This document shows positions 44,459 through 52,997 of a stretch of DNA of 64,000 nt, one piece after another. The notes under the pieces are model-generated. The model was not told the DNA's origin. It made no database searches and was given only the letters and a program-made list of their open reading frames with translations. Location: the NCBI RefSeq assembly GCF_008698235.1, contig NZ_PEBH01000002.1, forward strand, positions 372,001 to 436,000. Direction: 5' to 3'. Both the position numbers and the translations under genes were made by a program. The stretch comes from Bifidobacterium rousetti. GTDB taxonomy: Bacteria; Actinomycetota; Actinomycetes; Actinomycetales; Bifidobacteriaceae. Within the stretch, counting starts at the first letter, position 1. Every line of letters begins with the position of its first letter.

Positions 44459-44600
44459 GGACGAGAATCCTTCCTACGAGAGTGCTACTGCCGACAGTAT
44501 CCATAAAGACAAGTCAATCGTCTATGCCGGAGAGACGATTGACATCAAAAGATGTCAATCTGTCCGGGGAGATAACCGGAAAGCCCCACCATTGGTGTTT
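44413..44600. other. AT-rich block with a 10-bp inverted repeat at the head of the transporter operon
   Basis: The sequence from about 44413 to 44600 is AT-rich compared with its surroundings and includes the first codons of the ATPase gene. Perfect arms GATTGACATC and GATGTCAATC (44537-44546 and 44551-44560) around AAAA form a likely operator or hairpin upstream of the operon. No gene is supported between 44459 and 44645. Confidence 0.55.
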
Positions 44601-44645
44601 CATGCCGTCAATGCCATCAGGCAGGGAGGGGACGTACGGCAATGG

Positions 44646-44868
44646 ATGGAAAAAGACATGTTTCTTTGGATGGGGATCGGTGGACTCGCGATGGTCCTCG
44701 GACTGGTCCTCATCGTGATCTCCGTACGCATCGGCAGGCGTCGGGCCGAACGGAGGTCCCGTTGCACCAGCGTCACCGAAGGCGTGGTGTCGCGGCTGAT
44801 CGAACACGATGACAGCGACGGGGCACGCTGTGGAGTACGGCACACGGGACAGCGATTCACCTACTCAT
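44646..44868 (+). pseudogene. Truncated small membrane-protein gene
   Basis: The frame from the ATG at 44646 encodes MEKDMFLWMGIGGLAMVLGL, completing a membrane helix, then a basic RRRAERRSRC and TSVTEGVVSRLIEHDD, a start typical of DUF3592-like single-pass proteins. Sense is lost soon after: the frame runs straight into the end of the opposing gene, and a +1 frame (GHAVEYGTRDSDS) may continue it briefly. It is most likely a 5' fragment left by a rearrangement. The DUF3592 assignment is tentative. Confidence 0.45.
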
Positions 44869-45627
44869 TCACTTGGACTTGGCGGCCTGCGAGTCGATCC
44901 ACTGGTTGGCGGCGTCGACGGCCTCCTGCAAGGTGACGGCGGCGGCCTTGTAGTAGCGCGAGTCCTTCACACCGGAGTCGTCGAACAGCTGCTTGGCCTT
45001 CTCGTAGGCGGCCTGCAGCACCGGCTTGATCGCGGCCGCGGCACCGCCGAGCCGGTCGAGTTCGCCGAGCGATTCCTGCGCCTCGGAAAGCGTCGCCTCC
45101 AGCGCGCTTTTCGCGGACTGCAGGTCGGTGGCCGCGGAACCGTCAGTGCCGCCCTGCTGCGACTGCGCCTCCTCCTGCGCCTTGCGCTGGGCCTCCTGCG
45201 CGGCCTCGCGCTCGGCCTTCAACTCCGCGGCGCGCGTGCGCAGCCGCTGCGCGCCCGACTCCAGCTGGGAGGCGTACTGGCGCAGGTCCGATCCGAACGC
45301 GTTCGACGGGCAGACGGCCGGCGGATCCTCCCGCTTGGCCCCCGCGGCCACGGCCGCCGCGGACGCCTCGGTCCACTCGCTTTCGGCGGCCATGCACGCG
45401 TCGAACGCACGACGCTGGTCCACGACGAACAGGATCGCCGCGATGACGGCGAGCGCCACCAGCACCGCGATCACGCGGATCGTCCAGTTGCGCCCGCGGT
45501 TCCCGTTCCGACCGTCGCCGAGTCCTCCGCCGGCACCGCCGTCATACCCGGCGTCGCCACTCCGTCCGACGACGGGGAACACGACGGTCGGCGTGTTGTC
45601 GGATCGCTCACCGGATTCACTGGCCAT
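44869..45627 (-). CDS. Single-pass membrane protein with coiled coil (252 aa)
   Basis: A Gly/Asn-rich cytosolic N-terminus is followed by one membrane helix (about 48-66, VIAVLVALAVIAAILFVV) and an extracytoplasmic part with a Glu/Gln/Ala-rich coiled coil (about 130-165) and a helical C-terminal half in which two Cys residues near the helix may pair. The ATG at 45627 has AAGAGG close upstream; the longer frame to 45666 is less likely. No family is recognised. It faces a truncated gene on the other strand. Confidence 0.72.
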   Translation of the reverse strand: MASESGERSDNTPTVVFPVVGRSGDAGYDGGAGGGLGDGRNGNRGRNWTIRVIAVLVALAVIAAILFVVDQRRAFDACMAAESEWTEASAAAVAAGAKREDPPAVCPSNAFGSDLRQYASQLESGAQRLRTRAAELKAEREAAQEAQRKAQEEAQSQQGGTDGSAATDLQSAKSALEATLSEAQESLGELDRLGGAAAAIKPVLQAAYEKAKQLFDDSGVKDSRYYKAAAVTLQEAVDAANQWIDSQAAKSK

Positions 45628-45875
45628 ATCCTCTTGACCTCTCTTCGGTCCCTTCCGGCCTGTCACGCCGGTCGACGATGACTACCACTCTATATCCCAC
45701 TCCCCCGCCATACGGGTCTTCATCCCACATAACCGGACAACGCGCGACGCCGACAGGTCTTTCACTCGCAAGCATCGCCACCGCGTTCCGGAAGGCGTCG
45801 CAGACTGTCATGAAACGCCGACTGGAAACAGGCGGGTGCTGCTGGATTGTGGGGCAAATTGTGAGAGAATGGTAA

Positions 45876-45937
45876 TGGGAGCTGTCGGTCTCCTCGGGGA
45901 AAGGCCCTGGGGTCGCACGTTCGAGTCGTGCAGGAGA
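45876..45937 (+). other. tRNA-like remnant
   Basis: A perfect T-arm (GCACG, loop TTCGAGT, CGTGC; 45914-45930) is preceded by a variable-arm-like stem (CGGGG/CCCTG) and an anticodon-arm-like stem (GGGAG/CTCCT) with an eight-base loop. No matching acceptor stem or D-arm is found, so it is not a working tRNA. It may be a 3' fragment left by integration, or chance. Confidence 0.25.
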
Positions 45938-45989
45938 TCCTCGGCCGGGCGCAATAGGGCGGCCGGCAGAAGGGAGAAAGGCGACAGCC

Positions 45990-47201
45990 ATGTCCGACGA
46001 CAAGAACCAGTCACAGGTTCCATTCGATTCCCGGCCTTCCCAGCCAACGACGGCCGAGGAGACACAGGGCACGCAACCGCTGCAGCCGTTGCCGCAGCAG
46101 CCGATTCAGGAGACGCAGCCGTTGCCGACGCAACCGGCCCCGGAGGAGCAGCCCACGCAGGCGATTCCGTCGTTCGCGCAGCAGCCGACGAGCGTGTTCC
46201 CGCCCGCCGCCGACGCGACGCAGCCCATGCAACCCGCACAACCCGCGCAACCGCAGTATCCGGCGGCGAATGTTCCTCTCCCCTGCACCGCCGCGCCGAC
46301 CGGGGCCGCGCCAGCCGCCCAATCGAACGGCGTTCCGAACGGCGCCGCGCCGTATCCGCCTCAGCCGGGTGTTCCGGGCGCTCCCGTTCCCGGCGCCCCG
46401 GGCGTCCCGTACCCGCCGCAGCCGAACGGGCAGCAGCCCTACTATCCGCGGGCCGGCAAGTGGAACGTCTGCGCGATCATCGGCTTCATCCTCGCGTTCC
46501 TGTTCTCGCTGATCGGCCTGATCCTGTCGATCGTGGGCCTGAACCAGATCAAACGCACGCATGAGAAGGGCCGCGGGCTCGCGATCGCGGGCATCATCAT
46601 CAGCATCATCATGATGGTCGGCGGCGGCGTGGGCGCGTACTACACCGTCTCGCAGGCGATGAAGGTGGCGTCGTCCCAGTCCGCCACAGCGAAGGGCGGC
46701 ACGAGCTCCGATCAGATCGGCGAGGACCTCGACAAGGGTCTCGACGAGCTCGAGCAGGATGATTCCGCCGGTCTGGACGGCACCGGCTCGGACGGCACGG
46801 ATGGCGACTCCACGACCGACGGCACCGACTCCGGCTCCGACGACGCATTCGACTATCGCTACCCGTCGATGAGCGAGATGGTCGCCGATCCGACGTTCCA
46901 GAGCGAGATGCAGTCGTCGATCGGCTCGTCCTTCGACGGCACCGGCGCCACCGTGACCACGCGCGCCGAGGGCGACACGCTCGTCATCGACATCCACCTG
47001 CCCGCCCAGTACGACGCGGCCGCGAGCGAACTCGCCGCGCAACTGGCGTCCACCTCGGATCAGGCGATACAGCCGATGGCCGACAGCCTGCCCGACATGG
47101 TCAAGACCACCGGCCCGGCGCAGGCGCGCATGTACGTGCACACCGACGCGCAGACCATCTTCGACAAGACCTACACGGCCTCGTCGTCTTCCGCGCAGTA
47201 A
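45990..47201 (+). CDS. DUF4190-type membrane protein with Pro/Gln-rich N-terminus (403 aa)
   Basis: The first 150 residues are low-complexity Pro/Gln/Ala (repeats such as QPAQPAQPQ). Two membrane helices (CAIIGFILAFLFSLIGLILS and LAIAGIIISIIMMVGGGVGA) joined by QIKRTHEKGRG form the DUF4190 unit. The C-terminal 180 residues, outside the cell, contain an Asp/Gly/Thr-rich linker and a folded domain (VTTRAEGDTLVIDIHLPAQYD). AGAAAGG precedes the ATG. It ends 24 bp before the structured repeat at 47225. Function unknown. Confidence 0.8.
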   Translation: MSDDKNQSQVPFDSRPSQPTTAEETQGTQPLQPLPQQPIQETQPLPTQPAPEEQPTQAIPSFAQQPTSVFPPAADATQPMQPAQPAQPQYPAANVPLPCTAAPTGAAPAAQSNGVPNGAAPYPPQPGVPGAPVPGAPGVPYPPQPNGQQPYYPRAGKWNVCAIIGFILAFLFSLIGLILSIVGLNQIKRTHEKGRGLAIAGIIISIIMMVGGGVGAYYTVSQAMKVASSQSATAKGGTSSDQIGEDLDKGLDELEQDDSAGLDGTGSDGTDGDSTTDGTDSGSDDAFDYRYPSMSEMVADPTFQSEMQSSIGSSFDGTGATVTTRAEGDTLVIDIHLPAQYDAAASELAAQLASTSDQAIQPMADSLPDMVKTTGPAQARMYVHTDAQTIFDKTYTASSSSAQ

Positions 47202-47224
47202 GTGCGGCGGCACGTGCCGCAGGT

Positions 47225-47369
47225 CTCTCCCCCAGTCAGCTTCACTGACAGCCCGTCCCGCAATTACGGACGCGCTGCGCGCAGCTGACTGGCTCGCCTG
47301 TCGGCTCGCACGTTGCCTACAAACAGCTCTGCTGTTTGCTTCACGGCAACGTCCCGTCAGAGGGGGCCA
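47225..47369. repeat. Structured repeat element, copy A (about 145 bp)
   Basis: This element recurs at 63236-63381 in the same orientation. It holds a chain of hairpins: GTCAG/CTGAC (47235-47249), a GTCC...GGAC hairpin around CAATTA, a GCGC-rich stem, AAACAGC-TCT-GCTGTTT and an outer CGTTGCC/GGCAACG. It occupies most of the 182-bp gap between two convergent genes. The short open frames read through it in other frames are not supported as genes. Confidence 0.8.
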
Positions 47370-47383
47370 AACCAGTTGAAGCC

Positions 47384-48352
47384 CTAGAAGCCGAGGCGGG
47401 TGCGGCCGAACTGGTCGAGCCAGCGCAGGATCGCGCCCTCGCGCAGCGCCCACGGGCAGATCTCGATCTCCTGGATGTTCAGGGCCTTCATGATCTCGTC
47501 GGCCACGACACCGCCTCCGACGATCTGCATCGTGCGCTCCGGGGTGATGCCCGGCAGGGCGACGCGCTGCTCGGGGGCGATCGCGGCGAGGCGCGGGATC
47601 CAATCCTCGAGCTGCTCACGCGTCATGATGAGCGTGTCCTCCCGTCCCGGCTGGCGCAACACGGCGCCGGCGAGCCGGGCGAGCGAACGGAACGTCTTCG
47701 ACGTGCCGACCGCGTGGTTCGGGTGCTTCGACTTGGGGAACGCCTCGACCATCGGCTCGAGGATCTTGCGCACATGCCGACGCACCTCCTCGAGCTCCTC
47801 GGGCGTGGCCGTGCCCTCAGGCAGGTACTTGGTGGTCACGCGCCCCGCACCGGCCGGCACGGACAGCGCCACGGTCGGCTCCTCGTCGGAACCCATCGCG
47901 ACCTCGAGCGAGCCGCCGCCGATGTCGAGCATGAGCAGTCGGCCGGCGTCCCAGCCGTACCAGCGTCGGGCGGCGAGGAACGTGAGCCTCGCCTCGTCGG
48001 TGCCGGACAGGACCGTGACGCCCTGACCGATGCGTTCCTCGATCTTGCGCAGCACCTTGTTGCCGTTCGGCGCCTCGCGCAGGGCGCTGGTCGCCATCGC
48101 GAGCAGCTGCGTGATGTCGTACTCCTCGGCGAGCTTCATGCTTTCGTCGATGGCCTCGAGGATCGCGTCGATGCCGGCCTTCTTGATCGAGCCGTCCTCC
48201 TTGAGGTACTTCATCAGGCGCACGGTGCGCTTCGTGCTGGCCTCCGGCTCCGGTCGGGCGCCGGGCGCGGCGTCGACGATGAGCATGTGGATGGTGTTCG
48301 ATCCGATGTCGAGCACGCCGAGTCGGGTGGTGTGCGAGCGCAGGTTGACCAT
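47384..48352 (-). CDS. Ppx/GppA-family phosphatase
   Basis: This ASKHA-fold enzyme degrades polyphosphate or (p)ppGpp pentaphosphate. The phosphate-1 motif GVLDIGSNTIHMLIVD, the ATSALREA segment, phosphate-2 MLDIGGGSLEVAMG and the later VGTSKTFRSLARL are present. At 322 residues it is the short actinobacterial form without the C-terminal HD-like domain. The ATG at 48352 fits the motif position. It lies 45 bp downstream of an aminotransferase gene on the same strand. Whether it prefers polyphosphate or nucleotides cannot be told. Confidence 0.9.
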   Translation of the reverse strand: MVNLRSHTTRLGVLDIGSNTIHMLIVDAAPGARPEPEASTKRTVRLMKYLKEDGSIKKAGIDAILEAIDESMKLAEEYDITQLLAMATSALREAPNGNKVLRKIEERIGQGVTVLSGTDEARLTFLAARRWYGWDAGRLLMLDIGGGSLEVAMGSDEEPTVALSVPAGAGRVTTKYLPEGTATPEELEEVRRHVRKILEPMVEAFPKSKHPNHAVGTSKTFRSLARLAGAVLRQPGREDTLIMTREQLEDWIPRLAAIAPEQRVALPGITPERTMQIVGGGVVADEIMKALNIQEIEICPWALREGAILRWLDQFGRTRLGF

Positions 48353-48397
48353 GTGGGTTGGATTCCTTCTTCTTGTTCTCTGATCAGATATGAAATC

Positions 48398-49603
48398 TTA
48401 CTTCAGGGTCGGCAGCCAGCGGCCGAGACGGTCGAGGCCCTCGGCGAGCGCCTCGCGTGACGCCGCGTAGCTCAGGCGCACATGCGTGTCGGCGGTGGCG
48501 GCGCCGAAGTCGCGTCCCGGCGTCAGGGCGACGTGGGCCTCGTCGAGCGCGCGTTCGCAGAACGTCCATGCGTCCAATCCGGTGGAGGAGATGTTGAAGT
48601 ACGCGTAGAACGCGCCGTTCGGCTCCACCTCGACCGGCAGTCCGATGCGCTTCAGGCCTTCGACGACGATATGACGCCGGGCGAGCAGCTCCTGACGTCG
48701 GCGTTCGCATTCGGCGAGGCTGTCGGGGGTGAAGCAGGCGAGCGCGGCGTGCTGGGTGGGCGTGTGGGCGCACAGGTAGTAGTTGGTGGCAAGGTCGTCG
48801 ACCGCGTCGAGCACGGCGTCGTCGTCGGGGACAATGGCCCAGCCGAGCCTCCAGCCGGTCATGCCGAAGAACTTGGAGAAGCTGTTGCATACGATCGCCC
48901 CGTCGTCGCAGGCGAGGACGGACCTGACCTCGCTGCCGTCGGGTTCGCGGTCCGCGAGATCGAGGTAGGTCTCGTCGACGATGCGCCATGCGCCGTGGTC
49001 GCGCGCGTACGCGGTGACGTCCTTCAGGACGTCGAAGTCGATGGTGGTGCCGGTCGGGTTGGACGGCGACGTGATCATCACGGCCTTGGTGCGATCCGAC
49101 CAGTGGGCGGCGACCAGTTCGCGGTTGAGATGGAAGCGGGTGGCGGCGCTGGTGGGCACGTCGACGACCCTGCCCTCGAAGCTGTTGACCAGTTCGCGGT
49201 TGCACGGGTAGGAAGGGTCGGCGACGATGACCTCGTCGCCCGGGTCGACGGTCAGGGCGGTGGCGAGCAGGAGCGCGGCCGAGCCGCCGGAGGTGATGAC
49301 GATACGTTTGGGGTCGATGTCGAGGCCGTGGCGTTCGCGGTAGAAGTCGGCGATCGCGTGGCGCAGTTCGGGCAGGCCCATCGCGGCGGTGTAGGGCAGG
49401 GCGCGGCCGTCGTACTGTTCGCGCATCGCGTCGCGCACGGCCGGGGGCGCGCCGAAGTCGGGTTCGCCGAGGGAGAGTTTGATGACGCTCACACCGTTGG
49501 CGATCATCTCATCGGCCTTCGCGCCGAACACCATCGCGCGGAAGGGCTGCGCCTCGCGGGCGCGGCGGGACATCATGGGCTGCTTCGCTTCACCACTGGT
49601 CAT
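48398..49603 (-). CDS. Pyridoxal-phosphate aminotransferase class I/II
   Basis: A fold-type I aminotransferase of 401 residues. It shows the N-terminal IKLSLGEPDFGAP, the SPSNPTGT motif, the Asp/Tyr region WRIVDETYLDL, the PLP lysine in NSFSKFFGMTGWRLGW and the C-terminal Arg in VRLSYAAS. It resembles aspartate or alanine/aromatic aminotransferases; the amino donor is not readable. The ATG at 49603 is selected by position; no good Shine-Dalgarno sequence is visible. It is divergent from the oxidoreductase gene, with a 91-bp gap. Confidence 0.9.
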   Translation of the reverse strand: MTSGEAKQPMMSRRAREAQPFRAMVFGAKADEMIANGVSVIKLSLGEPDFGAPPAVRDAMREQYDGRALPYTAAMGLPELRHAIADFYRERHGLDIDPKRIVITSGGSAALLLATALTVDPGDEVIVADPSYPCNRELVNSFEGRVVDVPTSAATRFHLNRELVAAHWSDRTKAVMITSPSNPTGTTIDFDVLKDVTAYARDHGAWRIVDETYLDLADREPDGSEVRSVLACDDGAIVCNSFSKFFGMTGWRLGWAIVPDDDAVLDAVDDLATNYYLCAHTPTQHAALACFTPDSLAECERRRQELLARRHIVVEGLKRIGLPVEVEPNGAFYAYFNISSTGLDAWTFCERALDEAHVALTPGRDFGAATADTHVRLSYAASREALAEGLDRLGRWLPTLK

Positions 49604-49694
49604 ACGCCCGTTGTATCGGCATGGCCCGACAGAACAGGCGCGACGACGGTAGGATGGGGATGTCCGCACGCGACCACTGATTCAAGGAGGAACG

Positions 49695-50750
49695 ATGAGC
49701 AGGTTGAACGGCAAGCGCGCCGAAATCGAGGCGAACGGCGAGAAGGTGAACGTCGCGATCCTGGGCGCAGGTTCGATCGCGCGCACGATGGCGACGACGC
49801 TGGTGAGGATGGCCGCGGACGACCGCTACGCCGGATGGATCCACCCGTACGCGGTGGCGGCGCGCGACTACGATCGCGCCGAGGCGTTCCGCGGCGAATA
49901 CGGCTTCGACCGTGCGTACGGCTCGTACGAGGAGCTGGCCGCCGATCCGCTGGTCGATCTCGTGTACATCGCGACGCCGCACGTCTTCCACGCCGAGCAG
50001 GCGATCCTGTGCCTGAAGGCCGGCAGGAACGTGCTGGTGGAGAAGTCGTTCACCGCGAACGCGGCGCAGGCCCGCGAGCTGCTCAAGGTGGCGGACGAGA
50101 CCGGGTTGCTGGCCACGGAGGCGATCTGGACGCGCTACCAGCCGAGCCGCGCGATCATCAACGACCTCATCGCCTCGGGCGAGCTGGGCGACGTGCGCGT
50201 GGTGCGCGCCGACCTGAGCTATGAGAACCACGGCCGCGACCGCATCACCAACCCCGCGCTCGCGGGCGGCGCGCTGCTCGACGTGGGCGTGTACGCGCTG
50301 AACTTCATCGACATGGCCGTCGGCGCCGACCACGGGCGTTCGATCGCCTCCCTGAGCACCGTGATGACGCCGTACGAGTCGGGCGTGGACCGGTCGAACG
50401 CGACGATGATCGTCTATGACGACGGGCTGATGGCGGTGGCGACCAGCTCGCGCGCGGTCGCCTCGGATCGCGCCGGCGTGATCGAGGGCGACCAGGGCTA
50501 TGCGGTGGTCGACAACATCAACAATCCGACCGGCATCGACGTGTACGGGCTCGACCACGCGTTGAGGCGCCACATCGACGTGCCGGCGCAGTTGACCGGC
50601 TACGAGTATGAGGTGGCGGCCGCCGCGAACGCGATCCTCGACGGTCGCGGCGAATGCGCCGAGATGCCCCACGCGGACACGCTGCGCATCATGGAGCTGA
50701 TGGACCGCATCCGCGGGGAATGGGGATTGGTGTATCCGTTCGAACGGTGA
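49695..50750 (+). CDS. Gfo/Idh/MocA-family oxidoreductase
   Basis: An NAD(P)-dependent sugar or inositol dehydrogenase-like enzyme. The Rossmann motif reads VAILGAGSIARTMA near residue 20, followed by VDLVYIATPHVFHAEQA and the catalytic-loop VLVEKSFT (the EKP motif here EKS). The C-terminal sheet domain carries GGALLDVGVYALNF. AAGGAGG lies nine bases before the ATG at 49695. Length 351 is normal. It is convergent with the MFS gene, 12 bp apart. The substrate is unknown. Confidence 0.9.
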   Translation: MSRLNGKRAEIEANGEKVNVAILGAGSIARTMATTLVRMAADDRYAGWIHPYAVAARDYDRAEAFRGEYGFDRAYGSYEELAADPLVDLVYIATPHVFHAEQAILCLKAGRNVLVEKSFTANAAQARELLKVADETGLLATEAIWTRYQPSRAIINDLIASGELGDVRVVRADLSYENHGRDRITNPALAGGALLDVGVYALNFIDMAVGADHGRSIASLSTVMTPYESGVDRSNATMIVYDDGLMAVATSSRAVASDRAGVIEGDQGYAVVDNINNPTGIDVYGLDHALRRHIDVPAQLTGYEYEVAAAANAILDGRGECAEMPHADTLRIMELMDRIRGEWGLVYPFER

Positions 50751-50762
50751 ACCGCCAGGAAG

Positions 50763-52121
50763 TCACCGACGTTTGGCGAGGGCCCAGCCGAGGAGGGCGA
50801 GCGGGACAGCGCAGGCGGTGAACGTGGCCGGCAGCAGCATGCCCATGTGCGGGCCGGCCGCGTCGAGCACGACGCCCGCCGCCGACGAGCCGATCGACGT
50901 GCCGACCGTGCCCGCCGTGGTGACCCAGCTCAGCCCCTCGGTGAGGCTTTCGGGCGGCACGAGGTCCTTGACGATGAGGTTGCCGGTGGTGAACAGCGGC
51001 GAGACGAACAGGCCGGTCAGCACCTCGACGGCGCCGAGCAGCAGCAGGTTGTCCATCGCGAGGCGGAATCCCACGTAACCGACCGCCAGTAGGCACAGGA
51101 ACAGGATCATGTGCCCCCAATGGGAGCCCTTGAGGCCGCGCGAGCCGAAGACGATCGCGCCGATGCACGAGCCGAGCGCGAACATGGCCAGCTGCAGGCC
51201 CAGGAACTGCTCCAGCCCCATCGATTTGATGGTCGCGGTGATCGACACGTCGAACGCGGTGAAGCTCATGTTGAACACGATGAAAACCACGAGCAGGGGC
51301 AGCACGCCGCCGTAGAGCAGCACGCTCTTCGGCTTGGCGCCGGGCCTGCGCAGCGGGTCGAGGGTGAGCCGGTCGACACCGGTCGCGGCTGTGGCGGCTG
51401 TGGTGTCCCCGTCCGCGTCCCCCGCCTTCGTCTCGGCTTCAACGGGCACGTCGACGGACTCGGTCATGGCCGGCGGCTGTGTGGACTTCAGCGAGAAGAA
51501 CACGAGACCGCCCAACCCGCAGGCGAGCGTCGGCACGAACAGCTGGCTGACCGGGTGCACGGAGGTGGCGAGCCACGCGGCGAGGATCGGGCCCAGGATG
51601 AACACGACCTCGTCGATCGCGGCCTCCATCGCGTACGCGGTGTTGAGCAGGGACTCGCCGTCGTCGACGCCGCGCAGCGCGTACGCCCAGCGGGTGCGCA
51701 CGAGCGCGCCGAACGAGAACTGCGTCAGTCCCATCACGACGGCGAGCGCGAACAGCAGCGGGATCGGCACGCGCACGAGGGCCGCGAACGCGAAGGCGAG
51801 CATCGAGACGACCTGCACGGCGAGGGCGATGCGTCCGACGCGGCGCTGGCCGAACCGGTCGAAGGCGCGCGCGTAGAACGGGGTCACGCATGACAGGGCG
51901 AACACGTAGGCGGCGCTCATCGTGCCGGCGATCGTCCAGTTGTCGTACAGGTGGTTCAGGGCGAGCACGATGCCGAGGCTCATCATGGAGATCGGCAGTC
52001 GGGCGACGGCCCCGGAGACGCAGAACGCCTTCGCACCGGGGATGCGGAACAGGCGCGCGTAGGGGGATCCGGCCGTGGCGGCCGCGGGGGTCGAAGAAGT
52101 CGGGGAGGTCACGGGGGTCAT
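50763..52121 (-). CDS. MFS transporter
   Basis: A major facilitator with about twelve helices in two halves, separated by a charged loop rich in Asp/Glu/Thr/Ala (about residues 215-255). Features include YARAFDRFGQRRVGRIAL in the helix 2-3 loop and GSRGLKGSHWGH in the matching loop of the second half. The open frame runs on through the upstream gene; the ATG at 52121 or the GTG two codons earlier (overlapping the GNAT stop) is the likely start. Translation is therefore coupled to the GNAT gene. Drug or sugar efflux is possible. Confidence 0.87.
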   Translation of the reverse strand: MTPVTSPTSSTPAAATAGSPYARLFRIPGAKAFCVSGAVARLPISMMSLGIVLALNHLYDNWTIAGTMSAAYVFALSCVTPFYARAFDRFGQRRVGRIALAVQVVSMLAFAFAALVRVPIPLLFALAVVMGLTQFSFGALVRTRWAYALRGVDDGESLLNTAYAMEAAIDEVVFILGPILAAWLATSVHPVSQLFVPTLACGLGGLVFFSLKSTQPPAMTESVDVPVEAETKAGDADGDTTAATAATGVDRLTLDPLRRPGAKPKSVLLYGGVLPLLVVFIVFNMSFTAFDVSITATIKSMGLEQFLGLQLAMFALGSCIGAIVFGSRGLKGSHWGHMILFLCLLAVGYVGFRLAMDNLLLLGAVEVLTGLFVSPLFTTGNLIVKDLVPPESLTEGLSWVTTAGTVGTSIGSSAAGVVLDAAGPHMGMLLPATFTACAVPLALLGWALAKRR

Positions 52122-52123
52122 GC

Positions 52124-52849
52124 TCACGCCCGCACCTCGCCCTCGTAGATGAAGACGTCCTCGCCATTGCCGGCGGGCTCGTCGGGGTGGTCCTTGGCGT
52201 AGCGTTCGGCGACGCGTTTCAACCCCTTGTGGTCGTAGAAGCCGACGTCGCAGCTGGAGTCGGTGTGCAGGTAGTAGCGCGGAACGCCTTCGGACGCGAG
52301 ATAGGCGAGCATCCGGCGCCACAAGGTGCCTCCGACGCCGTGGCCGCGGGCGGCTGGCGCGACGAGGAACAGCTCGAGTTCGGCCGTGTCCCGCTCGTTG
52401 ATGGCGAGCTCGTCCTCCATGCGGGTTTCGAGCGCGTGCCATGCGTTGGTGCGCGCGAGCGCCGTGACGCCTTCGGGCGTGGCGTTGAGTTCGGCGTCGA
52501 CGTTCGCCAGCTCGTCGGCGGTGTCGTCGAACAGCGTGGGCCGGCCGGCCACGCGGGTGAGGGTGACGCCCATGAACGTGCCGTCGGCCCCTTCGGCGAT
52601 GTCGCCGCGTGTGGCGGGTTCGAGGTAGTGGAGGGTGAAGTGGCGCGAGGTCATGCGCGCGATGGCGGGGTCGCCGGGTTCGTCGACGCCCCAGGTGAGG
52701 TAGAACTGTTCGACGATGGTGTCGATGTCGTCCCGGCGGATCGGCCGGTAGGTGACGGCCGTGGCCTTGACCCCGGATTCATCCTTGGGTGCGGCCACGA
52801 TGCCGTCGGTTGCGGTTGCGGTGGTGGTTGCGTCGGTTGTCGCAGCCAT
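52124..52849 (-). CDS. GNAT-family N-acetyltransferase
   Basis: The acetyl-CoA-binding motif ELFLVAPAARGHGVGGTLWRR lies at about residues 165-185, within the GNAT fold, followed by YLHTDSSCDVGFYDHKG. The first 25 residues are Ala/Thr-rich. The ATG at 52849 has GAAGGAG about eleven bases upstream. At 241 residues it is a little long for a GNAT enzyme because of a helical N-terminal part. Its stop overlaps the start region of the MFS gene, suggesting a joint role such as modification plus export. Confidence 0.87.
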   Translation of the reverse strand: MAATTDATTTATATDGIVAAPKDESGVKATAVTYRPIRRDDIDTIVEQFYLTWGVDEPGDPAIARMTSRHFTLHYLEPATRGDIAEGADGTFMGVTLTRVAGRPTLFDDTADELANVDAELNATPEGVTALARTNAWHALETRMEDELAINERDTAELELFLVAPAARGHGVGGTLWRRMLAYLASEGVPRYYLHTDSSCDVGFYDHKGLKRVAERYAKDHPDEPAGNGEDVFIYEGEVRA

Positions 52850-52997
52850 GGTGCCTGATACTCCTTCATGGTTGGTCGTTCGGCACGTGCGCCCGCCCAC
52901 ACGTGCACGCACGAGGGTCGCGGCTTCCCCCGACGGGACGTTCACGGCGCGTTCCAGCCGCGGGACCCGCTGTCCCGCCCTCAGGGGCGGGATGGGT

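Noticed and set aside
46011..47603. Minus-strand frame of 530 codons across the DUF4190 gene and the repeat element
   Set aside because: It is a shadow of the Pro/Gln-rich gene and runs through the structured repeat; no start context or family features.
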